57,037 nucleotides of DNA from an uncultured Clostridia bacterium (GTDB lineage: Bacteria; Bacillota; Clostridia; Christensenellales; Aristaeellaceae): contig CAMVEB010000024.1 of assembly GCA_947166385.1 (NCBI GenBank), forward strand, positions 1-57,037, read 5' to 3'. A model generated the notes under the pieces. It worked only from the letters and a program-made list of their open reading frames with translations, ran no database searches and was not told the origin of the DNA. This document shows, piece by piece, positions 8,030 to 16,099 of this stretch (the first letter of the stretch is position 1; each line of letters opens with the position of its first letter). The translations under genes and the position numbers were made by a program.

Positions 8030-8683
8030 CTACCGTTTCGCAAGCAGGGTCAGGGTGGATCCCCATTCTTTCAGGATCTGCACATCCGAAAAACCCGCCT
8101 GCCTCAGAACCAGCATTTCATGGTTGGCAGTCAGAGGCGTATCGTAGTGAAAAAACTCATCTTCGGCCAGTCCCTGCTCTTCTTTCAGTTGTTTCAGGTT
8201 CTGAAAGTATTCTTTCTCCATTTCTTCGGACTCGGCGAAATAATCTGTCAGCACGAAAAATCCATTATCCTGCAGAGCGGTGTGCAGTTTTCTGTATAAT
8301 GCTGCCTTTTGCTCCGCCGGAAAATGATGCAGCGATTCCACGGAGACGACAGCGTCGTATTCTTTCTCTCCGAAGGGCACATCGAAATACGAACCCAGAA
8401 TCAGGGAAATCTTTCTGTCCGGGAGTTTTTCTTTCAGCGCTTTCAGCATCGCTTCTGTCAGATCAATTCCTGTAACATCTGCATCCGGATTCAGCCGAAA
8501 GTATTCTTCCAGTTCCAGCCCCGTTCCGCATCCGAGATCCAGGACCCGCGCTCCGTTTTTCATGGGCAGCAGGGATGCCGTATAGGCATAGAAATCAGAC
8601 GCGCCCTCGATCATGGTTCGCATATGCTCATCATAACCGTCAACCCGGGCGGCGAAAAAATCATCCATTCGTTCCAGAGTCAT
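8030..8683 (-). CDS. Class I SAM-dependent methyltransferase
   Basis: 217 residues. Motif I is VLDLGCGTGLELEEYF, then 'DVTGIDLTEAML', and 'YDAVVSVESLHHFPAEQK' marks motif III, as in Methyltransf_25-type enzymes acting on small molecules. Substrate unknown. The open frame extends 30 codons upstream, but the ATG at 8683 has GGAGG eight bases before it and the homologous sequence begins there, so the longer version is rejected. It follows the PNPOx-like gene by 34 bases and is probably co-transcribed with it. Confidence 0.87.
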   Translation of the reverse strand: MTLERMDDFFAARVDGYDEHMRTMIEGASDFYAYTASLLPMKNGARVLDLGCGTGLELEEYFRLNPDADVTGIDLTEAMLKALKEKLPDRKISLILGSYFDVPFGEKEYDAVVSVESLHHFPAEQKAALYRKLHTALQDNGFFVLTDYFAESEEMEKEYFQNLKQLKEEQGLAEDEFFHYDTPLTANHEMLVLRQAGFSDVQILKEWGSTLTLLAKR

Positions 8684-8717
8684 ACCCAATCCTCCATGAG
8701 AAAGTCCCGGAGGTCTG

Positions 8718-9110
8718 TCAGAAGTTCCAGGTTTCCGGAGCATCGGTGAAAGAGGCAATGGTGGCGGTGGCATTCTTCAGGAACAGCACTTCGAAGATAC
8801 CGTCGTCCTCTTTGTACATACCGCGCAGGCCGGGGTTCTGCGTCAGCATGGCAGTCCTGGCTTCGATCCGGTCGTCGGCGATGGCTTCCGCAGCAAGGCG
8901 AATCCACTTGCCGTCCTTCATGCCGCAGAGCTCCACGCGGGGATTCTTTGTCATTTGAGCAAAGCAGGGCTTCCGGTTGTTGGTGCAGATGTACAGTTTG
9001 CCGTCATACTCGCTGACGGCGCCGAAGGGACGTACGCGGGGCTGGCCCTCCTCATCTGTCGCAAGAAAGAAGGTGCCGCAGGCCTTCAGGAATTCCAGTG
9101 CTTTCTTCAT
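8718..9110 (-). CDS. Pyridoxamine 5'-phosphate oxidase-like flavin-binding protein
   Basis: 130 residues, typical of the short split-barrel PNPOx-like proteins of clostridia. 'GTFFLATDEEGQPRVRPFGAVSEYDGKLYICTNNRK' is the flavin-binding barrel segment, followed by 'MTKNPRVELCGMKDGKWIRL'. These proteins bind FMN or F420-type cofactors; the reaction is generally unknown, and activity on pyridoxamine phosphate should not be assumed. AAAGGA lies nine bases before the ATG at 9110; an in-frame ATG six codons upstream has no separate site. First gene of the minus-strand group that runs down to 6291. Confidence 0.85.
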   Translation of the reverse strand: MKKALEFLKACGTFFLATDEEGQPRVRPFGAVSEYDGKLYICTNNRKPCFAQMTKNPRVELCGMKDGKWIRLAAEAIADDRIEARTAMLTQNPGLRGMYKEDDGIFEVLFLKNATATIASFTDAPETWNF

Positions 9111-9173
9111 TTTGATGCATCCTTTCATGTTTTATAATCTCCTGGGCGTTTCCAGCCTCAGATTTCGTTTTTA

Positions 9174-9187
9174 TGATTCCGGAATCA
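9174..9187. repeat. 14-bp perfect palindrome in the divergent PNPOx/flotillin gap
   Basis: TGATTCCGGAATCA is a perfect inverted repeat about 65 bases upstream of the PNPOx-like start and 200 bases before the flotillin start. The size and place suit a dimeric regulator. No consensus promoter is visible around it. The rest of the 276-base gap (9111-9386) shows nothing else I can name. Confidence 0.35.
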
Positions 9188-9386
9188 GCATACCAGCGCT
9201 GCGGTGAAAAAGCAACTCTTCATTCGCGTCACTTCGCAAAATAGTGCTGCTTATCTTTCCCGGTTGATCCTGTATTTCATCTCCGCTCATGTGGTATCTT
9301 TCCTTCAGGGCAACCGGAAACACCTGCATAACCTGATGTCCGGCAGACCCCGGTTGCGTGATGATCCATGTGAAAGGAGGATCCCT

Positions 9387-10805
9387 GTGAATCAAGTACT
9401 TATTTTTCTGCAAAACAACTGGCAATGGTTCCTGATTGCAATCGGCGGAATCATTCTGGTTCTGAGATTTATCCCCCGGTATAAGATTGCCCCTCCGGAT
9501 ACCGCGCTGATCATTTCCGGCCTGATCCGGCGAAACTACAAGGTTCGTAATCCTGACGGAACCATCTCCACCAAGAAGTTCGGCTACCGGATTGTCCGCG
9601 GCGGCGCAACCTTCTGGGTCCCCGCAGTCCAGCGGATTGATCAGCTGGATATGTGCCTGACTCAGGTGGATATCAAGACGGCGCAGCCCGTTCCCACAAA
9701 GGAGTACATCTCCGTTCTGGTAGATGGTGTGGCAAATATCAAGATCGGCTCGGATGATCTGTCCATCGCAACGGCAGCCGAACAGCTGCTGCATTATGAT
9801 CCGGACCAGATTAAAGCCCTGGCAAAGGATGTACTGGAAGGCAATATGCGCGAGATCATCGGTCAGATGACCATCGCGGAACTGGTACAGAACCGTGACA
9901 AGTTTGCCCAGGAATCCATCAAGGCCGCAATGAGCGATATGGGAAATATGGGCCTGGAGATTATAAACCTGACCATCCAGAATTTCAGCGACAAGGACGG
10001 CAATGTCATCGACACCATGGCAGCCCGGAATATCGCGGAAAAGGCGCAGGACAAGCGTATCGCCGAGGCGGAAGCGGAGAAGCAGTCCAAGTTCGCCGAA
10101 ATGCAGGCGGAAGCCGAAATTGCCCGCCAGAACCGGGACGTAGAGGTCCAGAAAGCCGCCTTCAAGCAGGAGACGGATGAGGCAAAGGCTAAGGCTGACA
10201 TGGCCTACAGGATTGAACAGGAACGGATTAATAAGACCTTTGCCACAGAACATGCGGCAGCCGAAATGACGCGTCTGGAAAAGCTGACCGAGCTCAAGCG
10301 CCAGGAAGTGGAAATCGAGCGTGAAAAACTGAACGTGGAGATTCGTGAAAAAGCCCAGGCGGAAAAGGACCGTGCCATTGCGGAAGCCGAAGCGGAAAAA
10401 TACCGCCGCCAGGCTGAAGCGGATGCCGCTCTCTATGCCGCGCAGAAAGAAGCAGAAGCCATCCGGATGAAGGGAGAGGCGGAAGCGGAAGCCATGCGGC
10501 TGAAGGCGGAAGCCATGCAGCTCTATGGCCAGGCTGCCATGATGGAAATGGTGACCGACAAGCTGCCTGATATCGCCAGGGCGGTTTCCGAACCCCTGAG
10601 CAAGACAGATAAGATCATTCTCTTCGGCGAGGGAGGTGCTACATCCATGGCAAAAGATACAGCCGGAACCATGCTGCAGACCTTTGAAGCCGTGAAGGAA
10701 GCTGTTGGCCTGGACATTCCGAAAACCATACGGAATGTCACGACAGGCGGACTGATCGGTAAAGCAGCACAGGAGGAAACCGAAGAAGGAAAGACTGTCG
10801 ATTAA
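9387..10805 (+). CDS. Flotillin-like SPFH membrane protein
   Basis: 472 residues from a GTG start preceded by AAAGGAGG six bases upstream; the frame is open back to 9204 but those codons look non-coding. One N-terminal membrane segment (about residues 11-29, 'WFLIAIGGIILVLRF') leads into an SPFH/band-7 domain ('IAPPDTALIISGL ... GYRIVRGGATFWVP'), then a long Ala/Glu-rich coiled coil with the repeated AEAEAE pattern typical of flotillins (residues about 210-390), and a C-terminal tail. FloT/FloA-type proteins form oligomers in membrane microdomains and affect signalling and secretion. The usual NfeD partner gene is not next to it. A strong terminator follows. Confidence 0.93.
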   Translation: MNQVLIFLQNNWQWFLIAIGGIILVLRFIPRYKIAPPDTALIISGLIRRNYKVRNPDGTISTKKFGYRIVRGGATFWVPAVQRIDQLDMCLTQVDIKTAQPVPTKEYISVLVDGVANIKIGSDDLSIATAAEQLLHYDPDQIKALAKDVLEGNMREIIGQMTIAELVQNRDKFAQESIKAAMSDMGNMGLEIINLTIQNFSDKDGNVIDTMAARNIAEKAQDKRIAEAEAEKQSKFAEMQAEAEIARQNRDVEVQKAAFKQETDEAKAKADMAYRIEQERINKTFATEHAAAEMTRLEKLTELKRQEVEIEREKLNVEIREKAQAEKDRAIAEAEAEKYRRQAEADAALYAAQKEAEAIRMKGEAEAEAMRLKAEAMQLYGQAAMMEMVTDKLPDIARAVSEPLSKTDKIILFGEGGATSMAKDTAGTMLQTFEAVKEAVGLDIPKTIRNVTTGGLIGKAAQEETEEGKTVD

Positions 10806-10830
10806 CCCATTGGGGACCTGAAAAAGGGGC

Positions 10831-10868
10831 GGCGGTCAGAGCATTTTGAACTCTGACCGCCGTTCTTT
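10831..10868 (+). terminator. Intrinsic terminator after flotillin gene
   Basis: A perfect 11-bp stem GGCGGTCAGAG / CTCTGACCGCC with a nine-base loop is followed by GTTCTTTT. The hairpin overlaps the last codons of the convergent HAD gene, so the two genes share this site. Confidence 0.85.
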
Positions 10869-11525
10869 TGTGTCCTGATCCGGTTTCCGGTCAAAAGGGA
10901 TTTCCCGGAGTTCCCGGACAATCCGGTCCTCCTGTCCCGTGGCGGAAACGCAGGAGTCCGGTGCCAGATACAGCAATGCATGGACACCCGCATCCTTTGC
11001 GCAGTACACATCCAGGGTTCTGTCGCCGACATACCACGTTCGCTCCGGATTCAGCCGGTATTTCTCCATCAGGTATCGAACGCCTTCCCCGGAAGGTTTT
11101 GGTTTGAATCCGTATTCTGCGCTCACAACTTCCCGGAAAAACTCCCGGATGCCCAGGCGCTTCAGGATCGGTTCGGAAGACCCGCCCCGGTGGGTATAAA
11201 CAAAATGGGCCGCTCCGGAGCGCTGAAGCGCTTCAAGCGTTTCCTTCGCGCCGTCCATCAGGGTAATCCGGTCATCCAGTCCGTGGGAATATGTTCTGTA
11301 CCGGCCCAGCAGTTCTTTGAAAGGCACGCCGCTCCGGATGCTCACATCGTTCAGATAGCCGGTCACCGATCCCTGCTTGACCGCCTTCAGGACGTCGTCC
11401 GCCGTATCATTCAGTCCGGCTTCCGTCACCGTCCGAAAGGCGCCTTCCACAATAACCCCGTAGGAATCCAGCAGGGTTCCGTCCAGGTCCCAGATATAAG
11501 CTGTCACTGATTCAGATTGATCCAT
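10836..11525 (-). CDS. HAD-superfamily phosphatase (phosphoglycolate phosphatase-like)
   Basis: 229 residues. Motif I DLDGTLLDS has the nucleophile Asp13 and acid/base Asp15. The alpha-helical cap lies at about residues 24-85, motif II is in 'HFVYTHRGG', Lys in 'FKPKPSGEGV' (motif III), and motif IV is 'YVGDRTLDVYCAKDAG'. This is the HAD-IA layout of Gph/PgmB-like enzymes, which remove phosphate from small metabolites in the cytosol; the substrate is not predictable. It starts six bases after the stop of the secreted repeat protein and has only a weak ribosome site, so translational coupling is likely. Its last codons form one arm of the flotillin terminator. Confidence 0.88.
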   Translation of the reverse strand: MDQSESVTAYIWDLDGTLLDSYGVIVEGAFRTVTEAGLNDTADDVLKAVKQGSVTGYLNDVSIRSGVPFKELLGRYRTYSHGLDDRITLMDGAKETLEALQRSGAAHFVYTHRGGSSEPILKRLGIREFFREVVSAEYGFKPKPSGEGVRYLMEKYRLNPERTWYVGDRTLDVYCAKDAGVHALLYLAPDSCVSATGQEDRIVRELREIPFDRKPDQDTKERRSEFKML

Positions 11526-11531
11526 ATCCGC

Positions 11532-12533
11532 TTATTCCGTGGCGCGCGTATAGTAAACCAGGAAGAAACCGGACATTGTCACCAGTTCGTCATCCACCGT
11601 CAGAGTATACTCGAGCCAGTCTTCGCCTTCCTGGATCAGCAGCTTGTTATCCTCGATCTTCATTTCCCCTTTGACTTCTCTGAAGACTTCTCCTTCGCTG
11701 TAGATCGTCAGGCCGGTTTCATCGATCGTGATATATTCGCCTGTATCGCTCAGATCCGTCGCTTCCTCACCGATGTAGAACCGGTTGGTCATCCATTTAC
11801 CGAAGAATTCATCCACGTTGGTAACATCTTTTTGATCGATTACGATATCAGGTATTTCTTCGGCTTCTTTCAGCTTCGTCAGGATATCCGCATCCTCAGC
11901 CGACAGTTCCCCGGCGTCTTCCCCGCCGAGCAGGCTGCCCAGGAGGCTGCCCAGGTCCATCCCGGAACCGTCTCCGCCCAGAAGGCTGCTCAGGTCCATT
12001 CCGGAACCGTCTCCGCCCAGCAGGCTGCCCAGGTCCATTCCGGAACCGTCTCCGCCCAGCAGGCTACCCAGATCCATCCCGGAACCGTCTCCGCCCAGCA
12101 GGCTGCCCAGGTCCATCCCGGAACCGTCTCCGCCCAGCAGGCTGCCCAGGTCCATCCCGGAACCGTCTCCGCCCAGCAGGCTGCCCAGGCCTTTATTGGA
12201 TCCGCCGCCCAGGATACCGCCGAGCAGGCTGCCCAGATCGGCGCTGTCGCCCTGCAGCATATCCAGCAGGCCGGAGACCAGCTTGCCGATCTTGCTGTCC
12301 GAGTTCTTCAGTTTGGCTTTCAGCAGAGCCAGCATGGATGCGATTTCCGTCTTGCTGCCCTGCAGTTTCTCCATCAGGCCGGAAAGCACTTCACCCAGTC
12401 CGCCGCCCGTTTTTTCTGTCAGCAGGGAGAGCAGGCCGCCGGCAGGTTCTTCCGCGCCGCTTTCCGCGAATACCGGGAGCGCAGACAAGGCCAAGCTGAA
12501 CGCCAGAACCATGGCTAAAATCTTTTTCATCAT
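11532..12533 (-). CDS. Secreted protein with six 13-residue Gly/Asp repeats, unknown function
   Basis: 333 residues. A Sec signal peptide is plain (MMKKILAMVLAFSLALSALPVFA, cut before Glu-Ser-Gly). A helical region rich in Leu and Lys follows, then six tandem copies of LGSLLGGDGSGMD (coded by 11955-12188), one slightly changed to LSSLL, and a degenerate end with two LGSLLG units. The C-terminal ~120 residues ('MTNRFYIGEEATDLSDTGEYITIDETGLTIYSEG', '...LLIQEGEDWLEYTLTVDDELVTMSGFFLVY') resemble the small beta-barrel, lipocalin-like domains common in clostridial secreted proteins. No cell-wall sorting signal is seen. GAGGAGG precedes the start and a consensus promoter lies upstream. The repeats are Gly/Asp-rich, as in Ca-binding or flexible linkers, but the RTX nonapeptide is not matched. 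Confidence 0.8.
   Translation of the reverse strand: MMKKILAMVLAFSLALSALPVFAESGAEEPAGGLLSLLTEKTGGGLGEVLSGLMEKLQGSKTEIASMLALLKAKLKNSDSKIGKLVSGLLDMLQGDSADLGSLLGGILGGGSNKGLGSLLGGDGSGMDLGSLLGGDGSGMDLGSLLGGDGSGMDLGSLLGGDGSGMDLGSLLGGDGSGMDLSSLLGGDGSGMDLGSLLGSLLGGEDAGELSAEDADILTKLKEAEEIPDIVIDQKDVTNVDEFFGKWMTNRFYIGEEATDLSDTGEYITIDETGLTIYSEGEVFREVKGEMKIEDNKLLIQEGEDWLEYTLTVDDELVTMSGFFLVYYTRATE
11955..12188 (-). repeat. Six in-frame 39-bp tandem repeats
   Basis: Six 39-base units lie head to tail inside the secreted protein gene with only a few base changes. The near identity at DNA level implies recent expansion and probable copy-number variation between strains. Confidence 0.9.
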
Positions 12534-12565
12534 AATATAGAACCTCCTCAGATACTGTTTTTCTC

Positions 12566-12594
12566 ATATTATCATTCTGCTATCCTGAAGTCAA
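12566..12594 (-). promoter_or_regulatory. Predicted sigma-A promoter for the secreted repeat protein
   Basis: Minus strand: -35 TTGACT, 17-base spacer, -10 TAATAT, about 33 bases before the start codon. Confidence 0.7.
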
Positions 12595-12647
12595 TCATCG
12601 GATGGCTTGTTTCCGGTCTGTATGGGCCTCCGGGAGAAAACATCCGG

Positions 12648-12676
12648 TTGCCTGTTTCGGCTGAATCGGTTACAAT
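12648..12676 (+). promoter_or_regulatory. Predicted sigma-A promoter for the hydrogenase gene
   Basis: Plus strand: -35 TTGCCT, 17-base spacer, -10 TACAAT, 37 bases before the start codon. Confidence 0.65.
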
Positions 12677-12712
12677 AGCAGCAGATTACAGAGCAAAGGC
12701 AGGAATCAATCA

Positions 12713-14239
12713 ATGATTACCAATGATAAGGGAATTGTGGAACTCAAGCATCATATTCTGCGGGAAGTCTGCAAGCTGGCCTGGAGCAATGCCCTGACCC
12801 AGGAAAATGTGGATCGGATTGTTCATGAGATCAGTCCGGGGCCCAAGCCCCGTTACCGCTGCTGTGTCTACAAGGAACGGGAAATCGTCCGCGGCCGGAT
12901 TCGCCTGGCTATGGGGCAAAGCCCGGATCCCGGCCATCCGACCGATAATGTCGTGGCCGTCATTTCTGCGGCCTGTGACGACTGTCCGATCCAGAATTAC
13001 TTTGTCTCGGATATCTGCCGTTTCTGCCTGGGAAAGGCTTGCCTCAATGCCTGCAAATTCAATGCAATCACCCCCGGCTATTCAAAGATGCACATCAATC
13101 CAACCCAGTGCAAATCCTGCGGTCTTTGCGCCAGAGCCTGCCCCTTCGGCGCCATTATCCATCAGGAGCGTCCCTGCAAAAAGGCCTGCCCGGTCGGTGC
13201 GATCTCCTATGACGAGGCCGGTATCTGCCGGATTGATGAAGAGAAATGCATCCACTGCGGGCACTGCATCCACAGCTGCCCCTTCGGTGCCATCGGTTCA
13301 AAGATCTACGCCGTTGATGTGATTCGTGCGATTCAGAGCGGAAAACGGGTGATGGCGATGTGCGCCCCCGCTTCCGAGGGCCAGTTCGGCAAAGACGTCG
13401 GGATGGCTTCCCTTCGCGCGGCTCTGAAAAAGCTCGGCTTCGCGGATATGGTGGAGGTAGGCCTGGGCGGTGATATGACCGCCGCCTATGAAGCCATGGA
13501 ATGGATTGAGGCCCGGAAGGAGGGCCGCAAAATGACGACCTCCTGTTGCCCGGCTTTCAGCTCCCTGCTCCGCCGGCACTTTCCCACCCTTTATGATAAC
13601 AATAAGTCCTCCACCGTCTCCCCGATGGTGGCCGTTTCCCGTTATCTGAAGCATCTGGACCCGGAATGCGTAACCGTGTTCATCGGACCCTGCATCGCCA
13701 AAAAGCGGGAAACCCTGAATGAAATGATCGCTGATTCAGCGGATTACGCGCTGACATACGGAGAAATTGTGGCGCTCCTGGATTCCCGGGAGATTCCGAT
13801 TGTGCCCGTTGCGGAAGATTACCAGGAAGCCTCCCTTTTCGGCAAGCATTTTGCCGGCAGCGGCGGCGTCGCGAAAGCCGTTATGCAGGCCATGGAAGAG
13901 ATGGGAGAGGATACGTCCGGAATCCGCCTGATGACCTGTGCCGGCGGGGATGAATGCCGGAAGGCCATGGCGCTTCTGAAGGCAGGAAAGCTCGACGCGG
14001 ATTTCGTGGAAGGCATGATCTGCCCCGGAGGCTGTATCGGCGGTCCGTCCAAACACCAGGCGGAAAACCTGGTTATCAGCGCCCGGACCAGCCTCCTCAG
14101 CCGGGCGGATCACCGCGGTATTCTGGAAAATCTGAAGAAATACCCGATGAATGAGTTCTCCATGCACCGGGACGGCAGCATCACGGAGGGGGAAATCCCC
14201 TGGGAGCGCAGCGCTGCGCAGAAGAGTAAGGACGACTGA
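12713..14239 (+). CDS. Monomeric [FeFe]-hydrogenase-type protein with multiple 4Fe-4S clusters
   Basis: 508 residues. The N-terminal half is Cys-rich: 'CDDCPIQNY ... CRFCLGKACLNAC', then ferredoxin motifs 'CKSCGLCARACPFGAI', 'CKKACPVGAI' and 'CIHCGHCIHSCPFGAI'. The C-terminal half is the H-cluster domain: loop L1 TSCCPAF at 276-282 (classical TSCCPxW), loop L2 GPCIAKK at 325-331 (classical MPCxxK), and loop L3 EGMICPGGCIGGP with Cys437 and Cys441. All four Cys that hold the H-cluster are present, so a metal site is likely. The L1 and L2 changes and the missing N-terminal 2Fe-2S domain separate it from the well-studied Clostridium enzymes and fit the less-studied group B type. It may evolve hydrogen from ferredoxin or act as a sensor or redox enzyme. 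Maturases HydEFG are not in the window. AGGA eight bases before the ATG supports the start. Confidence 0.88.
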   Translation: MITNDKGIVELKHHILREVCKLAWSNALTQENVDRIVHEISPGPKPRYRCCVYKEREIVRGRIRLAMGQSPDPGHPTDNVVAVISAACDDCPIQNYFVSDICRFCLGKACLNACKFNAITPGYSKMHINPTQCKSCGLCARACPFGAIIHQERPCKKACPVGAISYDEAGICRIDEEKCIHCGHCIHSCPFGAIGSKIYAVDVIRAIQSGKRVMAMCAPASEGQFGKDVGMASLRAALKKLGFADMVEVGLGGDMTAAYEAMEWIEARKEGRKMTTSCCPAFSSLLRRHFPTLYDNNKSSTVSPMVAVSRYLKHLDPECVTVFIGPCIAKKRETLNEMIADSADYALTYGEIVALLDSREIPIVPVAEDYQEASLFGKHFAGSGGVAKAVMQAMEEMGEDTSGIRLMTCAGGDECRKAMALLKAGKLDADFVEGMICPGGCIGGPSKHQAENLVISARTSLLSRADHRGILENLKKYPMNEFSMHRDGSITEGEIPWERSAAQKSKDD

Positions 14240-14246
14240 TTTCCGT

Positions 14247-15359
14247 TCAGAACATAACGCCCTCGAACCCCTGCCATACGTTTTTTCCGCTGTATGTCAT
14301 GGCCGTCGCCCTGCCCTGAAGTACTTTCAGCACCGGGAAAGCCATGGCTTCCTGCTCCATCTCCCCCGGGTATACATGAATCGGGGCAATCCAGCTGCAG
14401 CGTTCCCGGATGCCCGCGGTGATGTCGTCAAACCGCATCAGGCCGCCGGTCAGCAGGATGGCGTCCACCCGACCGCTGAGTACCGCGCTCATGGCGCCGA
14501 TATGTTTGCAGATCTGGTAAATCATGGTATTCCATACCAGGATCGCCTTTTTGTCTCCTCTGTCCACCAGCTCATGGATCGTATCGGAATTGGACGTGCC
14601 GAACAGGCTGACAAACCCGCCGGATCTTGAACACATCCGCCGTACATCATCAATAGAGTGAGCCTCGATGTAGTCCAGCAATGCCAGCACCGGAACGCTG
14701 CCGATTCTGGTCGGGGCAAACGGACCTTCTCCGTCCGCGCCCATGGTGCCGTCGATCATGCGGCCATGGTCATGTGCGCTCACCGTAACGCCGCCGTCGA
14801 TATGGGCGACAATAAAATTGCATTCATCATAGCGTTTCCCCAGGAATTCGGCATGCGCCTCCGCCACCGCTTTCGGATTGAGCACATGGGAATGGGGGGT
14901 GCGGTAAAGCCCGCGGATCCCGGTAAGCCGTGCATAATCGCAGTATTCATCCACATTGGTGGGGTTCAGCGTGTAGGCGGGGCGATGATAAGCCTGGGAA
15001 AACCGCCATGCCAGCATGACCCCCAGCTTGGCGGCGTGCTCGCTTCCGCCGACAGCCGCCTCGGTATCATCGTACAGTTTTTGGTCGATGACGGTCACCC
15101 CGCCGGGCTGCGTGCATGCGCTGCCGCCGCGGCCGACAAACACATCGATCTCTGACGGATGGACCCCTTCCTGTTCCAGCATCTCCAGAATCACGTTGTA
15201 CCGGAAAGGCACCTGGTCGTTGACATGGGGATACTGCAGCAGCACGGGGGCGTCGTGGAACTGGCTTCTTTCAAACAGCTCCCTGTCGTTTTCAAACAGG
15301 CTGATCTTGGTCGATGTGGAACCAGGGTTGATAATCAGCAGCCGATAAATCTTTTCCAT
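14247..15359 (-). CDS. buk: Butyrate kinase
   Basis: 370 residues from the ATG at 15359; a TTG three codons upstream is also possible and the ribosome site is weak for both. An ASKHA-fold acetokinase-family enzyme: 'LIINPGSTSTKISLF' is the phosphate-1 motif, 'FVGRGGS' and 'NPTNVDEYC' are butyrate/branched-chain kinase features, 'VAHIDGGVTVSAHDHGRMIDGTMGADGEGPFAPTRIGSVP' is the conserved core and 'AILLTGGLMR' binds adenosine. It makes ATP and butyrate (or branched-chain acids) from acyl phosphate. The usual partner phosphotransbutyrylase is absent here. It is convergent with the hydrogenase gene with only seven bases between; I see no terminator there. The 195-base gap upstream shows no clear promoter. 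Confidence 0.95.
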   Translation of the reverse strand: MEKIYRLLIINPGSTSTKISLFENDRELFERSQFHDAPVLLQYPHVNDQVPFRYNVILEMLEQEGVHPSEIDVFVGRGGSACTQPGGVTVIDQKLYDDTEAAVGGSEHAAKLGVMLAWRFSQAYHRPAYTLNPTNVDEYCDYARLTGIRGLYRTPHSHVLNPKAVAEAHAEFLGKRYDECNFIVAHIDGGVTVSAHDHGRMIDGTMGADGEGPFAPTRIGSVPVLALLDYIEAHSIDDVRRMCSRSGGFVSLFGTSNSDTIHELVDRGDKKAILVWNTMIYQICKHIGAMSAVLSGRVDAILLTGGLMRFDDITAGIRERCSWIAPIHVYPGEMEQEAMAFPVLKVLQGRATAMTYSGKNVWQGFEGVMF

Positions 15360-15554
15360 ATCCGTCAACAGGTTCTGAAAGGCCCTTCCGGAGCTCTTTC
15401 ATCCGCTCCTTTTCTTGATCCGCCGGGAAGATGCCCGGTCACGAAAGGATATCACATTTTCATCCTCGTCGTCTCCCGGTTTCCTGTTTTGCTTTTGTGC
15501 TTTTTCCTCTGCTGCAGTCTGCCGCAAGGCTGTCTGATCAGCGGCGCGTATCTT

Positions 15555-16094
15555 TCATGGCAGAGTATGGTATGTTTCCCCCTCCAGCGTCTTCCATTCA
15601 AAGATCCCGTCGCTGAAAACCATATATCCCCGCGGGGACTGGTTCTTCGGGATGGATACGGATCCCGGGTTCAGGCACAGAATCCCGCCGCGCTTTTCCC
15701 ACGCCGGGATGTGCGTATGCCCATACAGAAGGATATCTCCGTTCTGCAGAGGCGGCAGATGATCCGGATGATAGAGATGACCGTGGGTGGCGTACATCCG
15801 GCATTCGTCGGCACAGATCACGGCATAATCAGCCATCATGGGGAAAGCCAGCACCATCTGGTCCACTTCCGTATCGCAGTTGCCCCGCACGCACAGGAGA
15901 TCATCCTTCCTCTCATTCAGCGCGCTGATGACATCCTTCGGGGCATACTGATCCGGCAGGTCATTCCGGGAGCCGTGATAAAGAATGTCCCCCAGAAGCA
16001 GCATCCGGTCCGCTTTCTCCCGATCGTATGCGTTCAGCAGTTTTTCGCAGTATCGGAACGAACCATGAATATCGGAAGCAATCAGCAGTTTCAT
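15555..16094 (-). CDS. YfcE/MJ0936-type metallophosphoesterase
   Basis: 179 residues. All calcineurin-like metal motifs are seen in order: ASDIHGS (residues 6-12), LLGDILYHG, VRGNCD, YATHGHLY and LYGHTHIP, followed by 'LNPGSVSIPKN'. The length and motifs match YfcE, a small manganese phosphodiesterase acting on model substrates in vitro; its natural substrate is unknown. The ATG at 16094 is chosen because the family begins with MKLLIASDIHG; in-frame ATGs at 16103 and 16109 are possible since AAAGGATGGGA covers all three. Last gene of the three-gene operon starting at 18093; it overlaps or abuts the isomerase stop at 16100. Confidence 0.92.
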   Translation of the reverse strand: MKLLIASDIHGSFRYCEKLLNAYDREKADRMLLLGDILYHGSRNDLPDQYAPKDVISALNERKDDLLCVRGNCDTEVDQMVLAFPMMADYAVICADECRMYATHGHLYHPDHLPPLQNGDILLYGHTHIPAWEKRGGILCLNPGSVSIPKNQSPRGYMVFSDGIFEWKTLEGETYHTLP

Positions 16095-16099
16095 GTGTC

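Noticed and set aside
11955..12188. Regularly spaced repeats that could suggest a CRISPR array
   Set aside because: Units are contiguous with no unique spacers, stay in frame in a secreted protein and have no palindromic repeat.
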